NCBI GenBank assembly: GCA_902497215.1
Contig: CABVEH010000084.1
Coordinates: forward strand, 1 to 5,923
DNA length: 5,923 nucleotides
DNA from: an uncultured Eggerthellaceae bacterium
GTDB lineage: Bacteria; Actinomycetota; Coriobacteriia; Coriobacteriales; Eggerthellaceae
Direction of reading: 5' to 3'
Under the pieces are notes generated by a model. The model saw nothing but the letters and a program-made list of their open reading frames with translations, did not search any database and was not told where the DNA came from. Both the position numbers and the translations under genes were made by a program. Of the stretch, positions 1 to 5,887 are shown piece after piece. The number at the start of each line of letters is the position of its first letter. Positions within the stretch are counted from its first letter, which is position 1.

Positions 1-1238
1 ATGGCGACGGATTGACCCTGGCCTATTTGCGCCGTGAAGTCGCGCATGACGGGCTCGTCCGGCTTGTACCCGAACCTGACGTGGTCGAATTCCACGTCCG
101 TCGAAGCGTCCGACGTGCGCGCCTTGGGGTGCTCGGGCGCCAGCTCCTCCTCGCCCAGGAAGTCGAATATGCGCTCGGCTGCAGCGGCAAGCTGCTGGAG
201 CACGTTCGACACCTGCGCAAGCTGCGTCAAAGGCTGCGTGAAGTTCTTAACGTACTGGATGAAGGCCTGGATGTCGCCGACGGTTATGACGCCCATGACG
301 GCGAAGAAGCTGCCCGAGATGGCCACCGCGACGTACCCCAGGTTGCCGACGAAGCTCATTATCGGAGGCATCAGCCCGGAGAGGAACTGCGACTTCCACG
401 CCGATTCCCTAAGAAGCTCGTTGGTGGCATCGAACTGTTCCACCGTCTCGTCCTCGCGGCCGAAGGCCTTCACTACCGCATGCCCCGAGAACGTCTCCTC
501 CACCTGGCCGTTGATCTTGCCCAGCAGTTCCTGCTGGGCGAAGAAGTACTTCTGGGAATGCTTCACCACGATGGAGACGAGCACGAGCGAAACGGGCACC
601 ATGACGAGTACGACCAGCGTCATGACCCAGTTGATGGTCAGCATCATGACGACGATGCCAACCACCGTGGTGAGCGACGTCACGAGCTGCGTGATCCCCT
701 GGTTGAAGCTTTGCCCGAGCGTGTCCACGTCGTTGGTTATCCGGGACAACACGTCGCCAGTGGAGGTCTTGTCGAAGAACCCGAACGGCAGCTTGTCTAT
801 CTTCGCGGAGATCGCCCCGCGAAGCCTGTAGCACGTCTCCTGCGACACGTAGCTCATCACCCAAGACTGGGCCCAGCTGCAGGCCGCAGACAGCAGGTAC
901 AGGACGAGCGTGGCGAACAGGATGCGCCCGATGAGGTCGAAGTCTATGCCTCCAGTGCCTCCGACCTGGGCCACCAGCCCGTCGAACAGCGCCGTCGTCG
1001 CCTCCGACAGCACCTTGGGGCCTACGATGTTGAATACCGTCGAACCGATCGCAAAGACGAACACGACCACCAGCTGCAGCTTGAACTGCCCCATGAAGGC
1101 GAGCATGCGCTTCATCGTGCCCTTGAAGTCGCGCGGCTTCTCGCCGGGTATCATCCTGGCGCCAGGGCCGTGGTGTGCAGAGCCTGGGCCGCGCTTGGGC
1201 GTGCGCGCCTTCGCCTCTATGAGCTTCTCGTCGCTCAC
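1..1238 (-). CDS. ABC exporter half-transporter, second subunit (partial, C-terminus beyond left edge)
   Basis: This is the permease-ATPase partner of the upstream ABC gene, probably the catalytically competent half of a heterodimeric exporter in the cytoplasmic membrane. The 412 codons present are open from a GTG start that overlaps the preceding stop (GTGA). Translation begins VSDEKLIEAKARTPKRG, a basic N-terminal tail of about 40 residues. Hydrophobic segments lie near residues 53-72, 104-125, 180-200, 205-226 and 300-325. The coupling-helix region FFDKTSTGDVLSRITNDVDT (about 154-173) and VKAFGREDE (256-264) are typical of the YheH/BmrD and TM288 type. The nucleotide-binding domain starts near VEFDHVRFGY, with A-loop Tyr391. 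The window ends just before Walker A, so the catalytic Glu, signature and switch His cannot be checked. Substrate is unknown; multidrug or lipid export is the family expectation. The ABC-exporter call is very secure, the pairing strongly inferred. Confidence 0.93.
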   Translation of the reverse strand, partial: MSDEKLIEAKARTPKRGPGSAHHGPGARMIPGEKPRDFKGTMKRMLAFMGQFKLQLVVVFVFAIGSTVFNIVGPKVLSEATTALFDGLVAQVGGTGGIDFDLIGRILFATLVLYLLSAACSWAQSWVMSYVSQETCYRLRGAISAKIDKLPFGFFDKTSTGDVLSRITNDVDTLGQSFNQGITQLVTSLTTVVGIVVMMLTINWVMTLVVLVMVPVSLVLVSIVVKHSQKYFFAQQELLGKINGQVEETFSGHAVVKAFGREDETVEQFDATNELLRESAWKSQFLSGLMPPIMSFVGNLGYVAVAISGSFFAVMGVITVGDIQAFIQYVKNFTQPLTQLAQVSNVLQQLAAAAERIFDFLGEEELAPEHPKARTSDASTDVEFDHVRFGYKPDEPVMRDFTAQIGQGQSVA

Positions 1239-3355
1239 GCCGCGTCACCTCCCAGGGCAAGTTCTTCCTCGGAAAGCTGGGACAGCGCGATCTCGAGGTA
1301 CTGGGGACAGTCCACGAGAAGCTGGCGGTGCGTTCCCTTCCCGGCGACGCGGCCTTCGTCTAGCACGACGATCTGGTCGGCGTCCATGACGGTCGATATC
1401 CTCTGCGCGACCACGATGCGGGTGGTTCCGGGAAGGGCTAGCTTCAGGTCCTCGCGCAGCAATGCGTCGGTCTTGTAGTCCAGTGCCGAGAACGAGTCGT
1501 CGAGAAGCAGGGCCCTGGGCTCCATCGCCACCGCCCTGGCGATGGCAAGCCTCTGCCGCTGGCCGCCCGAGACGTTGGTGCCGCCTTGCGACACCTCGAA
1601 AGACAGCCCTTCCGGCTTCTCGGCGACGAAGTCGGCCGCCTGCGCGACCGCAAGCGCCTTTTCGATGCGTCCCTGTCCGGCGCCCTCGCATCCGTATGCG
1701 ACGTTTGATTCTATGGTGCCCGAGAACAGGAAAGACTTCTGGGGAACGTACCCCAGCTGCGCGCGCAGCTGACGCTGCGGCATGTCGCGGACGTCCACGC
1801 CGTCGATGCGGACCGATCCCTCGCGCACGTCGTGGAAGCGTTCGACGAGCTTGAGCACGGTGGACTTGCCCGACCCGGTTGCGCCGATGATCGCCAGGGT
1901 CTTCCCAGGCTCGGCGACGAAACTCACATGCGAGAGCACGTCCTCGCATTCGCCGTCGGATTCGTAGCAGAAGCTCACGTCGTCGAACTCTATGCGCGCG
2001 CCGGATTCCTCAGGCGGTTGGTAAGCCGCGGGACGGTCGGGGTCGCGTATGACCGGCTCGCAGCCTATGACCTCGTTTATCCTTTCCGCGGCGACGTTCG
2101 CCCTGGGCAGCATTATGGTCATCATCCCCATCATGAGGAAGCCCATTATGATGACCATCGAGTACGTTATGAACGCGATGAGGTCGCCGGTCTGCAGCGT
2201 GCCCTGCTGCACTTCGAGGCCGCCGAACCAGACGATGGCCACCGAGGTGAGGTTCATGACGAGCATCATCGCCGGCATCATGAAGGCCATGGCGCGGTTC
2301 GTGAACAGCTGCGTGCGCATGAGCCTTTCGGATGCGGCGTCGAAGCGCTGCTGCTCGTGCTTCTGCCGCCCGAACGCGCGGATCACCGGCATGCCGGTCA
2401 GCATCTCACGCGCGACCAGGTTCACCTTGTCGATGAGCTTCTGCATGACCTTGAAGCGCGGCATCGTGACCTTGAACAGCACGCCGATCACCAGGAAGAC
2501 CACCACGGTGGCGACCACCACGATCCAGCCGAGCTCGGCGCTGGTCGCCACCACCATGACGATTCCTCCCACGGCCAGGATGGGCGCGTAGAGCACCATC
2601 CGCATCAGCATGATGGACACGTTCTGGACCAGCTGCACGTCGTTCGTCCCGCGGGTTATCAAGGACGCCGCGGAGAACCTGCCTATCTCTGCGTCGGAGA
2701 ACGACACCACGCGCGAGAACAGCCTGCTGCGCAGGTCGTGCCCTATGCGCGCGCCCGTCCTGGAGGCGACGAGCGATATCAGGATCGAGACGGCCATCCC
2801 GGCGGCCGCGATGGCGGCCATCAGCGCCCCGACCTTCGCAAGGTACGAGAGCTGCATGCCTGTCAGGTCGTATCCGGCCGCCTCGTACTCCTGGATGGAC
2901 GAGCTTATCGCGCGCTGCCTCAGGATGGACCCTTCGGAGTCGGCGCCGAGCTCGGCAAGCGCGCCTTCCCCGGATGCCTGCGCCTGCGGGCCGCGTCCGT
3001 CGACGCCCGAACCTTCCGAATGTATGGCGACGAGCGGTGCGGCAAGCATGTCGTCAAGGCGGTCGATGTTCGCCCTCCCGTGTGCGTTGAGCCTGTAGAG
3101 GTCGCCGTCCCTTTCGTAGGATTCGTCGAATTCGTCGAGGTCGGCGCCCGTCAGCATCGATTCGATGGCGTCGTGCGTGCCATTGGTCATGACCTCGCAC
3201 GTGACGTGCTCGACGCCGGACTGCTGTATGCCAACGTCGACTATCTGGGAGGTGTAGGCAGGGAGTGCAAGGTCGCAGGCGGCCTGGGCCACCAGAAGCA
3301 CGAAAACGGCGAACAATGCAGCCTTGTGCCGTAGGATGTGCCTGAAGATGTCCAT
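1235..3355 (-). CDS. ABC exporter half-transporter with degenerate ATP site and long TM1-TM2 external loop
   Basis: A complete 706-residue fused permease-ATPase, the first half of a heterodimeric exporter. TM1 is about residues 13-33. Residues about 45-165 form a polar, acidic and Ser/Gly-containing loop predicted outside the membrane. TM2 is about 172-197, with further segments near 248-270, 272-293, 354-376 and 391-414. In the nucleotide-binding domain, Walker A is GATGSGKST (491-499), the Q-loop is YVPQK (Gln539), the signature is VSGGQ (595-599), Walker B is ALLLDD (615-620) and the D-loop is SALD (623-626). The catalytic Glu position is Asp620 and the switch His position is Gln651 (VVAQRIST). 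These are the hallmarks of the non-hydrolysing subunit in TM287/288- and BmrCD-like exporters, so it should need the downstream gene product to work. The ATG lies 4 nt after the lipid-kinase stop, with a modest AAGG 9 nt upstream, which suggests translational coupling. Substrate cannot be read from the sequence. Confidence 0.95.
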   Translation of the reverse strand: MDIFRHILRHKAALFAVFVLLVAQAACDLALPAYTSQIVDVGIQQSGVEHVTCEVMTNGTHDAIESMLTGADLDEFDESYERDGDLYRLNAHGRANIDRLDDMLAAPLVAIHSEGSGVDGRGPQAQASGEGALAELGADSEGSILRQRAISSSIQEYEAAGYDLTGMQLSYLAKVGALMAAIAAAGMAVSILISLVASRTGARIGHDLRSRLFSRVVSFSDAEIGRFSAASLITRGTNDVQLVQNVSIMLMRMVLYAPILAVGGIVMVVATSAELGWIVVVATVVVFLVIGVLFKVTMPRFKVMQKLIDKVNLVAREMLTGMPVIRAFGRQKHEQQRFDAASERLMRTQLFTNRAMAFMMPAMMLVMNLTSVAIVWFGGLEVQQGTLQTGDLIAFITYSMVIIMGFLMMGMMTIMLPRANVAAERINEVIGCEPVIRDPDRPAAYQPPEESGARIEFDDVSFCYESDGECEDVLSHVSFVAEPGKTLAIIGATGSGKSTVLKLVERFHDVREGSVRIDGVDVRDMPQRQLRAQLGYVPQKSFLFSGTIESNVAYGCEGAGQGRIEKALAVAQAADFVAEKPEGLSFEVSQGGTNVSGGQRQRLAIARAVAMEPRALLLDDSFSALDYKTDALLREDLKLALPGTTRIVVAQRISTVMDADQIVVLDEGRVAGKGTHRQLLVDCPQYLEIALSQLSEEELALGGDAA
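1245..1252 (-). promoter_or_regulatory. Strong Shine-Dalgarno fixing the GTG start of the second ABC subunit
   Basis: On the minus strand GGAGGTGA lies 6 nt before the GTG at 1238-1236. It sits inside the last codons of the upstream ABC gene. This near-perfect anti-16S match supports the GTG start, with its 4-nt overlap with the upstream stop, over a downstream ATG such as Met29. Confidence 0.8.
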
Positions 3356-3359
3356 TCGC

Positions 3360-4301
3360 TCAGGCCTTGAAGTCTCCGACTATGACCTTGAGCGCTCCCG
3401 GAATAGTGCTTATCTCGAAGCGGGTGCCCGAGACCTTCTCGCCGTCCGCCTGGGCCGAAGGGGGCTCGTCGAATTCGACGACGAGCGAGGAGGCCTTGTA
3501 GAAGCGGAACATCTTGAAGCGGGTGTGCAGCCCGAACCTTGCAAGCAGGAACACGGACGTGGCCTTGGCCGCGTTCAGCCTGCCTTTGGTGACGCAAACG
3601 TCGAACAGGCCGTCTTCGGGACTCGCCTTCGGGCACACGTCGAAATGGCCTCCGTAGGTCCTTCCGACCTGCACCGCGAAGATGTAGGACTCCCCTTCGA
3701 TGTCGACGTCGCCCGTTCCAGGCACGCCGTGGAGCCTCGCCTTGTAGTTCTGGGGAACCAGATGGTGCATCAGCTGGTCGAAGCCGCTCTCCATGTAAAG
3801 GACCGTTCCCCGGCGTCCGGACTTCTTGCGTCGCTCGACGGTGTCGAGGGCGATCGCCGCGTCGAGCCCGAAGGAAAGCGTCTCGACGAAGTACTCGCCG
3901 TTGACCAGGCCCACGTCGAGGCGGTGGACGTCGCATTCGAGGATCTGCGCGAGGGCCTTTTCGGGCTTGTGGGACATGCCCAAGGTGAGGGCATAGTCGT
4001 TGCCCGACCCGACGGGGACCACAGCGAGGTTGGGCCTGTCGTCGAAGCCAAGCCTCATTAGGCCGTTGGCGGCCTCATGCACTATCCCGTCGCCGCCGAT
4101 GACGACCAGGGTGTCGCACGCAGAGCCGACCTCGGCGGCGATGTCCTGCGCATGGCCGGCGCGTTCGGTGAGATGCATCCTGCATCCGTCGTCGGCGATG
4201 CGGCCGCAGAGCATGCGCTCGAATTCGTGCGCAACGGACGCAGCCGCCCCGTTCTGCGCTACGGGGTTTGCGATTATGGCCACTTTGCCGAGGTGATTCA
4301 C
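3360..4301 (-). CDS. Diacylglycerol kinase / YegS-family lipid kinase
   Basis: A 313-residue, full-length member of the DAGK-catalytic family, a soluble or membrane-associated enzyme that phosphorylates a lipid hydroxyl with ATP. Diacylglycerol to phosphatidic acid is the DgkB reaction, but YegS- and sphingosine-kinase-like substrates cannot be excluded. Visible motifs are the N-terminal strand with NPVAQNG (12-18), the nucleotide loop GGDGIVHEAANG (69-80) and PVGSGNDYA (96-104). In the C-terminal lobe are EDGLFDV (229-235), whose Asp230 matches the catalytic Asp of DgkB, and ADGE (286-289), whose Glu289 matches its second acidic catalytic residue. The start is GTG, preceded by GAAGGAAGGG a few nt upstream; the next in-frame Met (residue 30) would cut off the NP motif. 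It is the first gene of the minus-strand operon, 4 nt before the ABC gene. This suggests a job tied to the exporter, for example membrane-lipid recycling, but that is only an inference from position. Confidence 0.93.
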   Translation of the reverse strand: MNHLGKVAIIANPVAQNGAAASVAHEFERMLCGRIADDGCRMHLTERAGHAQDIAAEVGSACDTLVVIGGDGIVHEAANGLMRLGFDDRPNLAVVPVGSGNDYALTLGMSHKPEKALAQILECDVHRLDVGLVNGEYFVETLSFGLDAAIALDTVERRKKSGRRGTVLYMESGFDQLMHHLVPQNYKARLHGVPGTGDVDIEGESYIFAVQVGRTYGGHFDVCPKASPEDGLFDVCVTKGRLNAAKATSVFLLARFGLHTRFKMFRFYKASSLVVEFDEPPSAQADGEKVSGTRFEISTIPGALKVIVGDFKA

Positions 4302-4329
4302 TTGGCCCTTCCTTCTTTACGACGCAACA

Positions 4330-4358
4330 ATTATAGTGCAGAGCACGTCCATGCCGAT
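4330..4358 (-). promoter_or_regulatory. Predicted promoter of the lipid kinase-ABC operon
   Basis: On the minus strand a perfect TATAAT -10 box occupies 4335-4330. This would put transcription start near 4323, about 22 nt before the GTG start, leaving room for the Shine-Dalgarno. At 17-nt spacing the -35 position reads ATCGGC, a poor match to TTGACA, and it lies within the intergenic dyad. A weak -35 overlapped by a dyad fits a regulated promoter. The call rests on the -10 box alone. Confidence 0.5.
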
Positions 4359-4366
4359 TGCGGCAT
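4351..4366. promoter_or_regulatory. Operator-like inverted repeat in the divergent intergenic region
   Basis: A perfect dyad ATGCCG-ATTG-CGGCAT (6-bp arms, 4-nt spacer) lies between the two divergent genes. It overlaps the predicted -35 position of the minus-strand promoter and is 24 nt before the plus-strand ATG. The geometry fits a binding site for a dimeric regulator able to affect both directions, or a small hairpin in the 5' leader of the plus-strand mRNA. No regulator gene is in the window. Confidence 0.4.
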
Positions 4367-4376
4367 AACAGAGGAC

Positions 4377-4383
4377 GGAGGAG
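4377..4383 (+). promoter_or_regulatory. Shine-Dalgarno of the kinase-Vsr gene
   Basis: GGAGGAG lies 6 nt before the ATG at 4390. It fixes the start at MRDDALILAVDGGGT, which places the ATP phosphate-1 loop at residues 11-15 as expected for the family. A plus-strand -10-like TATAGT is at 4332-4337, but no convincing -35 was seen. Confidence 0.8.
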
Positions 4384-4389
4384 CGTTAC

Positions 4390-5847
4390 ATGAGGGACGA
4401 TGCATTGATATTGGCGGTCGACGGCGGCGGAACCGCTTCGCGTGCGACGCTGTACGCCGAGAACGGGGAGGTCTTCAAGGAGACGACCGTCGGCCCTTTG
4501 AGCCGCAAGTCGTCGGGCGAAAAAGAGGTGCTGGGCTCGCTGGTCGGGCTCAGGGAATTCCTTATGGGCGAAGCCGACAGGATCAGGTGTGCTGTGCTGG
4601 GCCTTTCGGGGCTTGACTCACCTGAGGACTATGCCGAGATCGAGAAGCTGTTGGCCCAGGCCGGCGTATGCGAAACGGACGCTGGATCGAGAAAGCATTC
4701 CTACGGCCGCAGGTGCACGTCTTCGCAAGGATTCCCGATCCTCCTGTGCAGCGACGCGCTGCTTCCCCTTTTCGCGAACGGCTTCTCGGAAGGCTGCGTC
4801 GTGATCTCGGGGACGGGAAGCGTCGCGCTGCGCATAGCGAAAGACGGCAAGGTGACCCGGTTCGGCGGATGGGGCTACAGGACCAGTGACGAGGGGTCGG
4901 GCTATTGGATCGGGTGCGAGCTGATGCGCGAGGCGCTGCACGCGTCAGACGAGCTGCTTGGCGGAAGGTCGTCGCGGACGTCGCTTCCCTCTTCGAGCAA
5001 ATCGCTGATAGAAGACGCCTTCCAGGCCGCAAGGCGGTATGGCGGATCGCGGGTTCCGGAAAGTGCGGGCATCGACCGCAAGGCGCGCTTCCTGCAGGAA
5101 TGGGCGATATCACACGATGACCCGAAAGACTACTCGGCCCTGGCAAGGACGGTCGTCGAAAGCAGGGGCGCCTGCTGCAGGGGCATAAGGAAGCGTGCAG
5201 CCGAAAGGCTCGCGTGGCTGGCTTCGCTCGCACTCGTGCAAGACGCCCCAACGGTGGTCCTTTCCGGGGGGCTGTTCTCGAACCCGGGCTTTGCCGAGCA
5301 GGTCGCCTCCGCCATCGCCGAGGAATGCGACGTCGACGGCCTCATGGTAGTCGCCAACGACGTGCCTGCCACTCTTGGCGCCTTCAAGCTTGCCGAACAC
5401 GTCTGGCCCCTGAGGCCAGACGTTCCGAAGGCAAGCAACGCCAACGTGCGAAAGAGCATGCAAGGCAACAAGGGAACCGACACCAAGCCCGAGATGACGG
5501 TGCGCACGCGTCTTCGCGAAGCCGGGCTTTCAGGTTACAGGCTGCACTGGAAGGCGCCGGGGCGCCCCGATGTGGCATGGCCGTCGAAGAAGATCTGCAT
5601 AATGATCAACGGCTGCTTCTGGCACAGGCATGCAGGATGCAGCAAGGCCACGACGCCCAAGAGCAACACCGAGTACTGGATCGCCAAGTTCGACAGAAAC
5701 GTCGAGCGCGACGCCGAGAACATCGCGAAGCTGGAAGCCGACGGCTGGCGCGTCCACGTGGTATGGGAATGCGAGCTGGACCCGTCGAGGGTCGACGAGA
5801 CGTTCGACAAGCTGATCCCCGTGCTTCGCGACGAGCTTGGGAAGTAG
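4390..5847 (+). CDS. BadF/BadG-type (N-acetylglucosamine-kinase-like) ATPase fused in frame to a Vsr endonuclease domain
   Basis: A continuous 485-codon frame with two domains. Residues 1 to about 340 form an ASKHA-fold ATPase of the BadF/BadG/BcrA/BcrD family, whose nearest functional type is N-acetylglucosamine or related amino-sugar kinase. Motifs are the phosphate-1 loop DGGGT (11-15), LGLSGLD (70-76), the acceptor-side CSDALLPLF (120-128), phosphate-2 SGTGSVA (140-146), GGWG (159-162), DEGSGYWIG (167-175) and the adenosine motif LSGGLFSNPG (291-300). This part ends with VPATLGAFKLAEHVWP, where such kinases normally stop. Residues about 353-485 are a Vsr-like T:G mismatch endonuclease. 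Most Vsr proteins and most BadF kinases are separate, so either this is a true fusion or the kinase has lost its stop next to a vsr gene. Residues 94-116 form a Cys/basic-rich loop of unclear meaning. The domain calls are secure; the physiological meaning of the fusion is unknown. Confidence 0.85.
   Translation: MRDDALILAVDGGGTASRATLYAENGEVFKETTVGPLSRKSSGEKEVLGSLVGLREFLMGEADRIRCAVLGLSGLDSPEDYAEIEKLLAQAGVCETDAGSRKHSYGRRCTSSQGFPILLCSDALLPLFANGFSEGCVVISGTGSVALRIAKDGKVTRFGGWGYRTSDEGSGYWIGCELMREALHASDELLGGRSSRTSLPSSSKSLIEDAFQAARRYGGSRVPESAGIDRKARFLQEWAISHDDPKDYSALARTVVESRGACCRGIRKRAAERLAWLASLALVQDAPTVVLSGGLFSNPGFAEQVASAIAEECDVDGLMVVANDVPATLGAFKLAEHVWPLRPDVPKASNANVRKSMQGNKGTDTKPEMTVRTRLREAGLSGYRLHWKAPGRPDVAWPSKKICIMINGCFWHRHAGCSKATTPKSNTEYWIAKFDRNVERDAENIAKLEADGWRVHVVWECELDPSRVDETFDKLIPVLRDELGK
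5399..5423 (+). other. Perfect hairpin at the kinase/Vsr domain junction
   Basis: ACGTCTGGCC (5399-5408), loop CCTGA (5409-5413), then GGCCAGACGT (5414-5423): a perfect 10-bp stem with a 5-nt loop. It falls at codons 337-345, exactly where the kinase domain ends and the linker begins. The downstream sequence has only two T residues, so it is not a complete intrinsic terminator. It could be a relic of a former intergenic terminator, an mRNA element affecting translation between the domains, or chance in GC-rich coding DNA. Confidence 0.55.
5446..5844 (+). other. Vsr (very short patch repair) endonuclase-type domain within the fusion protein
   Basis: Codons 353-485 match the Vsr fold along its whole core. 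NVRKSMQG and DTKPEM (364-369) correspond to the N-terminal helix with the E. coli Glu25 equivalent (Glu368). GRPD (391-394) carries the metal-binding Asp51 equivalent (Asp394). GCFWHRHAGC (408-417) supplies Cys409, His412 (His69 equivalent), His414 and Cys417, and WECEL (459-463) gives Cys461, completing the zinc site Cys-His-Cys-Cys. The His64 position is Asn407. Family enzymes nick 5' of the T in T:G mismatches arising from deamination at m5C sites and usually sit beside a Dcm-like methyltransferase; none is in this window. A GTG at 5446 and an ATG at 5458 could be internal starts, but only a distant GAAGG (5427-5431, 14 nt before the GTG) precedes them. Confidence 0.85.
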
Positions 5848-5887
5848 GACAGAGTCAGGGGGACGGTTGTGTGACGGGGGACGTTCA
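5848..5887. repeat. GGGGGACG direct-repeat segment after the fusion gene
   Basis: Two copies of GGGGGACG begin at 5858 and 5876, 18 nt apart, in the context TCAGGGGGACGGTTGTGTGAC. The G-runs and GTGTGAC elements differ sharply from the neighbouring coding DNA. From memory, tracts of the type GTCAGGGGGACGGTT recur in many bacterial genomes as REP-like or RAYT-associated repeats; this cannot be checked here. Confidence 0.45.

Noticed and set aside
409..1260. 283-codon minus-strand open frame overlapping the second ABC subunit
   Set aside because: It is in a different frame from the GTG start at 1238, whose frame gives clear permease and nucleotide-binding sequence open to the window edge.
12..1478. 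488-codon plus-strand open frame opposite the ABC genes
   Set aside because: It spans the end of one ABC gene and most of the partial one in antisense, and its product is His/Arg/Asp/Glu-rich low-complexity text with no domain. It is a GC-driven shadow of the real minus-strand genes.
1832..3334. 500-codon plus-strand open frame opposite the first ABC gene
   Set aside because: The opposite strand encodes a full set of ABC motifs, while this frame gives His/Asp/Arg-rich sequence without a recognisable fold or a convincing ribosome site.
4332..4337. Plus-strand promoter with TATAGT -10 for the kinase-Vsr gene
   Set aside because: No credible -35 at 16-18 nt (TTCCTT at best), and the same bases form the better TATAAT on the other strand. 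Not reported as a feature.
4336..4346. Short dyad GTGC-AGA-GCAC as a second operator
   Set aside because: Four-bp arms are too short to separate from chance.
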